Below, in pieces: positions 34,619-40,760 of a stretch of DNA of 40,760 nt (position 1 is the stretch's first letter; each line of letters begins with the position of its first letter). The notes beneath the pieces were generated by a model that worked only from the letters and a program-made list of their open reading frames with translations, was not told the origin of the DNA and did not search any database. This DNA is from Ignavibacterium sp. Lineage in GTDB: Bacteria > Bacteroidota > Ignavibacteria > Ignavibacteriales > Ignavibacteriaceae. The translations under genes and the position numbers were made by a program. The DNA lies in the NCBI GenBank assembly GCA_025056745.1, contig JANWVQ010000164.1, positions 1 through 40,760 on the forward strand. Direction: 5' to 3'.

Positions 34619-36002
34619 TCCTCTTGATATAATCTTAATTGTCTTGTTCTTTGTAATACTGATAATAATTGGAATTATTAGCAGTAAAAATGTTAAGACT
34701 TCTTCAGATTATATTTTGGCGAGTAGAAATGTTGGTTTGTTTTTATTTGTATTAGTAAACGTATCTGTCTGGTATGGTGGAATTTTAGGAATCGGAGAGT
34801 TCACATATAGATATGGTTTGCTAAATTGGCTTACACAAGGTTTACCCTATTACATATTTGCATTTCTTTTTGCAATTTTTTTTGCTGAAAAAATCAGAAG
34901 CACAGAATTATATACAATACCAGATAAAATAAAATCAATTTATGGTGAAAAGAATGCTTTACTTTCTGCATTAATCGTTTTTATAATTACAAGTCCAGCT
35001 CCTTATTTATTAATGTCTGCAATTCTTATTCAACTAATATTTCAAATAGATTTATTTTATTCTCTTTTAATAAGTTTTTGTCTTGCAGGATTATATTTAA
35101 TTAAAGGTGGATTTAAAGCTACTGTTTATACAGATGCTTTTCAGTTTTTTGTTATGTTTATTGGTTTTATTGTTTTGTTCGGTGCCGCATATTTTAACTT
35201 AGGTGGAATTGAATATCTAATTTCAAATCTACCATCTCAACATTTAAATCTAACAGGTGATACTTCAGTAGGTTTTATTGTTGTTTGGTTTTTAGTTGCA
35301 TTATGGACCTTTGCTGATCCCGGTTTTCATCAAAGAGCTTATGCTGCTAAAAATGTTAAAGTTGCAAAATGGGGTATTATAATCTCAATCATTTTTTGGG
35401 TAATTTTTGATTTTTTGACAACTTCAACTGGTCTTTATGCACGTGCTTCTTTGATAGATTTAGAAAATCCTCTTTTTGCGTATCCATTATTAGCTGAAAA
35501 AATACTAAGCAGTGGATTCAAAGGTATTTTTTATATAGGAATGTTTGCTACAATAATTTCAACATTAAATAGCTTTTTATTTCTAAGTGCTACCACATTA
35601 GGAAAAGATTTCATTTATACTATTCTGAAAAAGAATGATGAAAGTTTGTTAAAAAAATATATTTCAATTTCTATTCTTATATCTGGCGTAATTTCAATTT
35701 TTTTATGCTTAATGATTCCATCAGTAGTTCAAATGTGGTATACTATAGGAAGTCTATTTATTCCAGGGATGTTGGTGGCTGTAATCTCCTCATATTATTC
35801 AAAGTTTAAGGTTGATAATGATATTTTAAGTGCAGAAATTATAATAGGTATTTTATCAAGTACGATTTGGTTTTTAGTAAGAGAAAAACTCAAAGGTTCT
35901 TTTCTATACGAAATAGAACCAATGATAATTGGATTGATTTTGATTCTTTTTATTCATACAGTCGGCTTGATCAGAGTCAGAACTCGAAATCAAGCCGAAT
36001 GA
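34605..36002 (+). CDS. SSS-family sodium symporter, predicted thiamine transporter
   Basis: A 465-residue inner-membrane protein with about thirteen helices. It has the solute:sodium symporter pattern: SDYILASRNVG near residue 35, GYF-like loop sequence in the first third, and GGFKATVYTDAFQFFVMF near 165. Related proteins carry pantothenate, proline or sugars, and SSS members in THI-regulated operons (named ThiV in earlier comparative work, as I recall) have been predicted to carry thiamine. Being third in a TPP-controlled operon and overlapping the thiamine kinase gene, it probably moves thiamine across the inner membrane. Specificity is inference. Confidence 0.85.
   Translation: MISFSPLDIILIVLFFVILIIIGIISSKNVKTSSDYILASRNVGLFLFVLVNVSVWYGGILGIGEFTYRYGLLNWLTQGLPYYIFAFLFAIFFAEKIRSTELYTIPDKIKSIYGEKNALLSALIVFIITSPAPYLLMSAILIQLIFQIDLFYSLLISFCLAGLYLIKGGFKATVYTDAFQFFVMFIGFIVLFGAAYFNLGGIEYLISNLPSQHLNLTGDTSVGFIVVWFLVALWTFADPGFHQRAYAAKNVKVAKWGIIISIIFWVIFDFLTTSTGLYARASLIDLENPLFAYPLLAEKILSSGFKGIFYIGMFATIISTLNSFLFLSATTLGKDFIYTILKKNDESLLKKYISISILISGVISIFLCLMIPSVVQMWYTIGSLFIPGMLVAVISSYYSKFKVDNDILSAEIIIGILSSTIWFLVREKLKGSFLYEIEPMIIGLILILFIHTVGLIRVRTRNQAE
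35962..35998 (+). terminator. Hairpin inside the 3' end of the symporter gene
   Basis: A perfect 9-base stem (TCGGCTTGA / TCAAGCCGA) with a 19-base loop, overlapping the last codons of the symporter gene. Only six bases separate this gene from the convergent arginine decarboxylase gene, so any terminator has to lie in coding sequence. No clear T run follows, so this is tentative. Confidence 0.3.
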
Positions 36003-36008
36003 AATTCC

Positions 36009-36554
36009 TTAAGGTAAGAATATTCCAGCAGCAACTACGGTTGTCCACAAACCGTTTTTATCACCTTCAGCAGATTGAGTAACGTTAAAAGTTCTTACGA
36101 TTTTTCCTGACATTTTATAAATATTTTCTCTTTCACTCCAATCTTTATCTGCATCGAATTCAAGACCAAGTGTTGTTGCCAACATTGTTGCAGCTAAATC
36201 TTCTGCATATTCGCCTGCGACTTTTTCTGTTTGACCAAATGGATGATGTTCTGAAAGATAACCATAAGCATTTGAATCAGCAGGAATTGCCACACCTATC
36301 GAAGCGGCTATTAATCGGTTTGGTTCATTGGTGGAGTTTCGTGCCATTACGCAATGAGTTATTTGACCTGGAGTTATAAGCTTCAAACCTTCCTCAACTG
36401 AAATTCTCTTGCAACCAACTGGGAAGATACTACTGACAGAAACGAGATTACAGATTTCGATTCGTGCGTTTCTTAATGCGAGCTCAAATGAGCTGAGATA
36501 TTCTTTATGTTTTCCTACACCTTTTGTAAAAAATATTTTTGTTGGTAGATACAA
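36009..36554 (-). CDS. pdaD: Pyruvoyl-dependent arginine decarboxylase
   Basis: A 181-residue enzyme that decarboxylates arginine to agmatine for polyamine synthesis. Such proenzymes cut themselves between two serines, making a pyruvoyl group on the second. Here the site is [14 protein letters not shown], with Ser41-Ser42. Other family segments are [20 protein letters not shown] and [18 protein letters not shown]. The start codon is TTG at 36554-36552, with AGGGAG close upstream inside the end of tyrS; tyrS stops one base before, indicating coupling. This is the archaeal/chlamydial/Bacteroidetes type, unrelated to the PLP-dependent SpeA. Confidence 0.93.
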   Translation of the reverse strand: MYLPTKIFFTKGVGKHKEYLSSFELALRNARIEICNLVSVSSIFPVGCKRISVEEGLKLITPGQITHCVMARNSTNEPNRLIAASIGVAIPADSNAYGYLSEHHPFGQTEKVAGEYAEDLAATMLATTLGLEFDADKDWSERENIYKMSGKIVRTFNVTQSAEGDKNGLWTTVVAAGIFLP

Positions 36555-36555
36555 T

Positions 36556-37782
36556 TCAGCTCCCTTTCATTTTTAGTTTAACAAATTTTCTTTTTCCAAC
36601 TTTTAATATTAAATCAGAGTTTAATTTAACTACATAGTGAACATCAGAAATTTTCTCTCCATTTATCGAGACACCACCTTGTTGCACCAGTCTTTTCGCT
36701 TCACCTCTAGAGTTTGCAAATTTTACAAAAATAACAAGGTCTAAAATATTTATTTCCTGAGTATTATCAATAATTATTTCTTCAATATCATCAGGAATTT
36801 CTTTCTTAATAAAGATTTTGTCAAACTCTTCTTCTGCTTCTAAAGCGGCTTTCTGATCGTGATACATTGTAACTAAAGTTCTTGCGAGTTCTCTCTTTAA
36901 ATCTCTAGGATTTTTATTGGGATCTGATAAATATAATTTTATTTCCTCAAGCTTTTGATTTGATACCTCTGTTGCTAATTCAAAGTAAGTATAAATCAAA
37001 TTGTCAGGGATTGATAAAGTTTTACCATAAATCTCTTGAGGAGATTCAGAAATACCAATGTAATTATCATAAGACTTACTCATTTTTTCAACTCCATCAG
37101 TTCCAACCAATAAAGGCATTGTCAAAATTACTTGTGGTTCAAGACCGAATTCACGCTGAATATCTCTTCCGACTAGAAGATTAAATTTTTGATCTGTTCC
37201 TCCAAGTTCTACATCACTTTGAATTGCAACTGAATCCATTGCTTGTGCCAGAGGATATAGGATTTCGTGCATACTAATAGGTTCACCAGATTTGTATCTT
37301 TTTGTAAAATCATCCCTCTCGAGCATCCTTGCTACAGTATATTTAGAGGCTAATTTAATAACATCTTCAAAAGTCATTTTCGAAAGCCACTCTGAATTAT
37401 AGAGGATTTTAGTTTTTTCTCTATTCAATATTTTTGATGCTTGCTGAAGGTATGTTTCACCGTTTATTCTTGTTTGTTCCAAAGTCAAGGCAGGTCTTGT
37501 TGAATTTCTTCCAGATGGATCACCAATCATTCCAGTGAAATCGCCAATAATCAAAATTGCTTGATGCCCGAGTTTTTGAAACTGTGCTAATTTTCTTAAA
37601 ACGACAGAATGACCAAGATGTAGATCAGGTCTGCTCGGATCACAACCTAATTTTATATTTAATGGTTTACCAGTTTTTATTGAGTTTTCAATTTTTTTTA
37701 CTAGCTCTTCCTCCGGAATTATCTCAACAGCACCTCGTCTGATTAAATCCATTTGTTCATTTAACGACGGGAATTTTATCAT
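36556..37782 (-). CDS. tyrS: Tyrosyl-tRNA synthetase
   Basis: A 408-residue class I synthetase that charges tRNA-Tyr. The HIGH-type motif is HLGH (55-58), the catalytic loop is KMSKS (233-237), and [11 protein letters not shown] (191-201) forms part of the tyrosine pocket. A C-terminal S4 RNA-binding domain (about 345-400, with [18 protein letters not shown]) is present. The sequence pattern fits the shorter TyrZ-like bacterial subtype. It stands upstream of the arginine decarboxylase gene in a two-gene unit. I saw no T-box in the short upstream gap, as expected outside Firmicutes. Confidence 0.95.
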   Translation of the reverse strand: MIKFPSLNEQMDLIRRGAVEIIPEEELVKKIENSIKTGKPLNIKLGCDPSRPDLHLGHSVVLRKLAQFQKLGHQAILIIGDFTGMIGDPSGRNSTRPALTLEQTRINGETYLQQASKILNREKTKILYNSEWLSKMTFEDVIKLASKYTVARMLERDDFTKRYKSGEPISMHEILYPLAQAMDSVAIQSDVELGGTDQKFNLLVGRDIQREFGLEPQVILTMPLLVGTDGVEKMSKSYDNYIGISESPQEIYGKTLSIPDNLIYTYFELATEVSNQKLEEIKLYLSDPNKNPRDLKRELARTLVTMYHDQKAALEAEEEFDKIFIKKEIPDDIEEIIIDNTQEINILDLVIFVKFANSRGEAKRLVQQGGVSINGEKISDVHYVVKLNSDLILKVGKRKFVKLKMKGS

Positions 37783-37847
37783 AATATTGATATCCTTTTT
37801 TAATTATAATAAAATCAATTATCCAATAGACTTAAATTATTTTTAAC

Positions 37848-38312
37848 TTAAAATTTGACTCTTCTTTCTTGTTCTCTTTGAAAATCTTTTTTGGCAATTG
37901 TCTCGCGTTTATCAAAAGTTTTCTTTCCTTTAGCTAAAGCTAATTCGACTTTTACTTTCCCTTTTTTGAAATAAAATCTCAATGGAATAAGTGTTAATCC
38001 TTTTTCTTTGATCTTGCCGAGTAATTTTCTAATCTCATTTTTTTTCAGCAATAATTTTCTATCTCTTGTTGGCTCGTGATTATTAATATTTCCTTGTTTG
38101 TATTCACTAATATGAGCATTTAATAACCAAACTTCTCCATTTTTAATAGTAGCATAACTATCCACAAGATTTGCTTTTCCCTCTCTTAGGGATTTAACCT
38201 CTGTCCCCTTTAAAGCTATTCCAGCTTCATATCTTTGTAGAATAAAATAATCGTGCTGCGCTCTACGATTTACAACAATATTTTTTTCTTCTGCAGAGTT
38301 TTTATTATTCAT
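37848..38312 (-). CDS. smpB: SmpB, tmRNA-binding protein
   Basis: A 154-residue partner of tmRNA that rescues stalled ribosomes. It shows the family core: NRRAQHDYFI, EAGIALKGTEVKSLREGK, NAHISEY, HEPTRDRKLLL and PLRFYFKKGKVKVELALAKGKK, with a basic tail ending ERRVKF that would enter the mRNA channel. Length is normal. The tmRNA gene (ssrA), often nearby, is not visible in the window. Confidence 0.96.
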   Translation of the reverse strand: MNNKNSAEEKNIVVNRRAQHDYFILQRYEAGIALKGTEVKSLREGKANLVDSYATIKNGEVWLLNAHISEYKQGNINNHEPTRDRKLLLKKNEIRKLLGKIKEKGLTLIPLRFYFKKGKVKVELALAKGKKTFDKRETIAKKDFQREQERRVKF

Positions 38313-38345
38313 TTCGCAAAAATAATTACTTATCGAAAAAATTAT

Positions 38346-39188
38346 TTATTGTGAGATTATATCTTTTAACTTTGAATAAATATCATTAAAAATCAACAGA
38401 GGGTTGTCTAATGAATATTCAAATTTAGTTAAAGCTTTATTAATTAAAGAGCTGATTACAAAATTTGTAGTTAATAGAATTAAAGGAGAAGATAGATAAA
38501 AGATATGTAAATAAATATTGCCGTGAATTAGATTAAATATTAGTGGTGTTGCATTTCTCTTACTTATTTCGTGAATGTTTAATAATTCTTGTCCGATAAT
38601 TTCTAAAGAAAATAAACTTATCAAATACACCAAATACAAAATTGTTATTGATAGAATTTTTTTTGAAACTTTACTATCGATGAAATCATAAAAAATCAAT
38701 ATTGATGTGCTTGCAATAAACCATAGAGTAAACGACCAGATATTTAAGCCAATAGTATTAAAATATTCGATGTTGTATTTATAACCGTAAAATCCAACCC
38801 AAATGAATGTTATCAAGAATGCAGATAATAATTGGGAAATATTTTCTTTAATTATTTTCTTTGATGTCAGAGATAAAGCTAAAAAAGAAACTCCTCCTAA
38901 AATTCCTAGTAATATATCAGTAATTTGATCTTTAAGAATTTCAGGCTTGAAAATATTTAATGAATAAAAATATAATGATATTTCTATTAATTCATAAGAA
39001 ATAAGAAGTAGGATTAATTTAGCTAATATTCTATTTGTGCCGAAACTGATTAAAATACAAGAGATTAAAAAACCTGAAACAAAATGCAGAATACTCCAAA
39101 AGTCAATAAAGAATAAATCATTTTGATAAATTATAGCATATAACCATTGAGTGTTTTCTCTGATAAGAAAAACAAAATCTTTTATCAT
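38346..39188 (-). CDS. Multi-helix membrane protein, possibly VanZ-like
   Basis: A 280-residue inner-membrane protein with about seven or eight hydrophobic helices. The first half has WSILHFVSGFL (31-41), YELIE (about 65-69) and KDQITDILLGILGG (about 86-99). This His/Glu/Asp pattern across three helices resembles VanZ-like and related small membrane families, but the match is weak. The second half is hydrophobic without recognised motifs. It follows another membrane protein gene by eight bases, and both follow a lipoprotein gene, forming a small envelope operon of unknown purpose. Confidence 0.6.
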   Translation of the reverse strand: MIKDFVFLIRENTQWLYAIIYQNDLFFIDFWSILHFVSGFLISCILISFGTNRILAKLILLLISYELIEISLYFYSLNIFKPEILKDQITDILLGILGGVSFLALSLTSKKIIKENISQLLSAFLITFIWVGFYGYKYNIEYFNTIGLNIWSFTLWFIASTSILIFYDFIDSKVSKKILSITILYLVYLISLFSLEIIGQELLNIHEISKRNATPLIFNLIHGNIYLHIFYLSSPLILLTTNFVISSLINKALTKFEYSLDNPLLIFNDIYSKLKDIISQ

Positions 39189-39196
39189 TATTCAAT

Positions 39197-39655
39197 CTAA
39201 TCTTTAAAGATCCTAAGTTTTTTTGACTCAGCTATTAATATAAAAATGATATTAAATGAAAATAAATTTACAATCATCATATATACAAATGCCAAACCAT
39301 AGAAAAACAAAAATGAAATTATTATCATTATTGTATTAAGCGTTATGGCTATCAAAAATGATTTTGAAAATTCATTCTTTAAATCTTCAAATAAATCATT
39401 AGTAATTATCACTAAGTAGCTTCCTAATGAAAGTAATATACCAATTATTTCATCGAGAATATTATTTGTTATTAATTCAAAATATTTCTCTTCCAAGTAA
39501 GATGAGTAGATTGCAAAAACTTTTAAGTAAAGAAACTCTGGTTTGATCCCGAAGTAGAATCGGATAAAAAATAGAATAATCCCTATTAAGACAGAAACGT
39601 ACCCCGTAATTCTTAATTCTTTACGAGGTACGTTAAAAGAAATTATTTTAAACAC
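39197..39655 (-). CDS. Small membrane protein, unknown function
   Basis: A 152-residue protein with four hydrophobic segments (about 15-33, 65-85, 98-118 and 120-142) and charged loops. No family is recognised. The start is GTG, two bases after the stop of the upstream lipoprotein gene, which strongly suggests coupled translation and supports it as real. A neighbouring membrane protein follows on the same strand. It is probably a membrane component of an unknown envelope process. Confidence 0.55.
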   Translation of the reverse strand: MFKIISFNVPRKELRITGYVSVLIGIILFFIRFYFGIKPEFLYLKVFAIYSSYLEEKYFELITNNILDEIIGILLSLGSYLVIITNDLFEDLKNEFSKSFLIAITLNTIMIIISFLFFYGLAFVYMMIVNLFSFNIIFILIAESKKLRIFKD

Positions 39656-39657
39656 AA

Positions 39658-40311
39658 CTAGAAAATATAAGAACTAATTTTAGAACCGTCTTCTAATAAT
39701 GCTTCAACGTGAACAATTCCAAATTTATGATTTGCTTTAAAGATAAATTTTCTAATGCCTGGTATCCTTGAATCTTGTTCAACTGTTATAGTTTTGATCA
39801 TATAGAATCCATAAGGGAAGTCATTATCTTCGGAACGAGCAGTAACAGTTCTTGTAATAGTTGTTCCATCTGATTTTTTTAATATGTATTTATCTCCAAC
39901 CTTTGCATTATACTTCACCAAGGTATGGGCTTTTCCATCTTTATTAAAATAGTCTTGAATACCCTCTGATGTCGCTTTAAATTGCGTAGTAACATCAATA
40001 TTTCCTTGACTATCGTAAATGTTAGCTGGAATCCTATCTAATAATTGTTTCAACTTTGGGGATTGATTTACATTCGCATTTATTTTAATGGTAGCTAATC
40101 CATTATTATTACTTATAACTTTAATATTTTCACCTAAGTCAATTACATTATTATCAATCTTCACATCCAAAGCGAAAGTGCTGTTGACTTGAGTAAACTC
40201 AACATTTGGATCTCCACCAAGAACGTTTGGGTCAGGGTTATTTTCCTTTTTTTTGCATCCAACAAAGAGGGTCAAAAAAAGGAGGGCGATAATAATAGGA
40301 GAGGTTTTCAT
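39658..40311 (-). CDS. Lipoprotein, unknown function
   Basis: A 217-residue lipoprotein. I use the ATG at 40311, which has GAGG shortly before it and gives a signal peptide with lipobox FVGC; a longer frame from 40383 adds 24 residues that disrupt the signal. After the Cys comes a Lys/Asn/Pro linker, then a mainly beta domain with strand-like segments near FALDVKIDNN, KYILKKSDGTTITRTVTARS and a final FGIVHVEALLEDG. No known domain is recognised. It leads an operon with two small membrane proteins and is divergent from a GH13 enzyme gene. Confidence 0.7.
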   Translation of the reverse strand: MKTSPIIIALLFLTLFVGCKKKENNPDPNVLGGDPNVEFTQVNSTFALDVKIDNNVIDLGENIKVISNNNGLATIKINANVNQSPKLKQLLDRIPANIYDSQGNIDVTTQFKATSEGIQDYFNKDGKAHTLVKYNAKVGDKYILKKSDGTTITRTVTARSEDNDFPYGFYMIKTITVEQDSRIPGIRKFIFKANHKFGIVHVEALLEDGSKISSYIF

Positions 40312-40343
40312 TTTATGCCTCGAAAAATTATTAATATTATTAA

Positions 40344-40374
40344 TTGACACTATCAACTTAATGAAAATTATATT
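40344..40374 (+). promoter_or_regulatory. Candidate promoter for the GH13 gene
   Basis: TTGACA (40344-40349) is followed 19 bases later by TATATT (40369-40374), about 70 bases before the plus-strand ATG. The spacing is longer than ideal for a sigma-70 promoter, so this is only a candidate. Confidence 0.25.
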
Positions 40375-40446
40375 TAATAACAATTAAAACTGATGTTTTT
40401 TAATTTAAATTTGAATAAAGTAACTATTCATTTTTTTAGTATCACT

Positions 40447-40760
40447 ATGAGAACATTTTGTAAATTTATTATAGTGCTATTTTTATCAAACAGTTTATTG
40501 TTTGGACAATCAGATTGGATTAAAAGAATCGAACCGCCAAATTGGTGGACGGGATTCAAGAATGATACTTTGCAATTGTTAGTCTATGGAAATAATATTT
40601 CAAACTTGAGTGTAGAATTAGAAAAAAACTCAGTCCAACTGCTCGGAGTAAAAAAAGCTGAAAGCCCGAACTACCTGTTTATAGATTTATTAATTCCTAA
40701 GATAGATAAATATCTTGAATTTGAATTGAAATTTTTTAATGGATCAAAAGACACTTCAAT
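40447..40760 (+). CDS. Cyclomaltodextrinase/neopullulanase-like GH13 enzyme (5' part)
   Basis: The first ~104 residues of a gene cut by the window end, translated by hand. A signal peptide (1-21, ending LLFGQ) is followed by RIEPPNWWTGFKN and LQLLVYGNNIS, the hallmark of the Cyc-maltodext_N domain that precedes the GH13 catalytic barrel. Such periplasmic enzymes cut cyclodextrins, pullulan or maltodextrins, as SusA does in Bacteroides. The catalytic domain is outside the window, so activity cannot be checked. Confidence 0.85.
   Translation, partial: MRTFCKFIIVLFLSNSLLFGQSDWIKRIEPPNWWTGFKNDTLQLLVYGNNISNLSVELEKNSVQLLGVKKAESPNYLFIDLLIPKIDKYLEFELKFFNGSKDTS

Noticed and set aside
39658-40383. Longer start of the lipoprotein at 40383
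   Set aside because: The added 24 residues sit before a normal lipoprotein signal peptide, and GAGG precedes the ATG at 40311.

Overview
The window is AT-rich chromosomal DNA whose genes point to the Ignavibacteria/Chlorobi/Bacteroidetes group. The best single clue is a secreted M1 aminopeptidase ending in an NFPNPFNPSTKI-type sorting domain, the type IX secretion tag that is very common in Ignavibacteria. Supporting clues are a TonB receptor with a CarboxypepD_reg-like N-terminus, many lipoproteins and outer-membrane barrels, menaquinone genes, and many genes without a clear Shine-Dalgarno sequence. The family placement is inference. I saw no mobile element, CRISPR array, rRNA or tRNA.

Layout. 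1-2919 (minus): menD (partial) and menF for menaquinone, preceded by rsgA, which appears to start at an AUC codon. 2984-6823 (minus): an envelope cluster of two composition-biased lipoproteins, a FadL/PorV-like barrel and a smaller barrel. 7093-18515 (plus): a LytS-type membrane PAS sensor without a kinase domain, a very large soluble PAS/GAF histidine kinase, an AddB-like Fe-S nuclease and the T9SS-sorted aminopeptidase. 18519-19880 (minus): a MATE exporter. 19980-21904 (plus): archease and RtcB RNA ligase, closed by a bidirectional terminator. 21962-27522 (minus): a ferrous iron locus (membrane-anchored DtxR-FeoA regulator, separate FeoB GTPase and FeoB permease), then exonuclease III, a DsbD N-domain-like protein and a redoxin. 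27690-28331 (minus): a stand-alone cobalamin-binding protein with the residue signature of CarH-type photoreceptors. 28669-31299 (plus): an MltD-like lytic transglycosylase with six LysM repeats. 31320-36002 (plus): a TPP riboswitch with terminator, then a TonB receptor, thiamine pyrophosphokinase and an SSS-family symporter. 36009-38312 (minus): pyruvoyl-dependent arginine decarboxylase, tyrS and smpB. 38346-40311 (minus): two membrane proteins and a lipoprotein of unknown function. 40447-end (plus): the start of a cyclomaltodextrinase-like GH13 enzyme.

How genes work together. The riboswitch operon forms a full thiamine salvage route: outer-membrane uptake, inner-membrane uptake, then phosphorylation to TPP, which feeds back on the riboswitch. 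The feo locus joins an iron-responsive regulator to a two-piece Fe(II) transporter. The two PAS proteins probably form one signalling unit, with the membrane protein sensing and the soluble kinase transmitting. Archease activates RtcB. The redoxin and DsbD-like protein probably act together in the periplasm.

The points most worth a second look are the AUC start of rsgA, the stand-alone CarH-like protein, the membrane-anchored DtxR-FeoA fusion with a long palindrome at its promoter, and the kinase-less sensor beside an orphan kinase.
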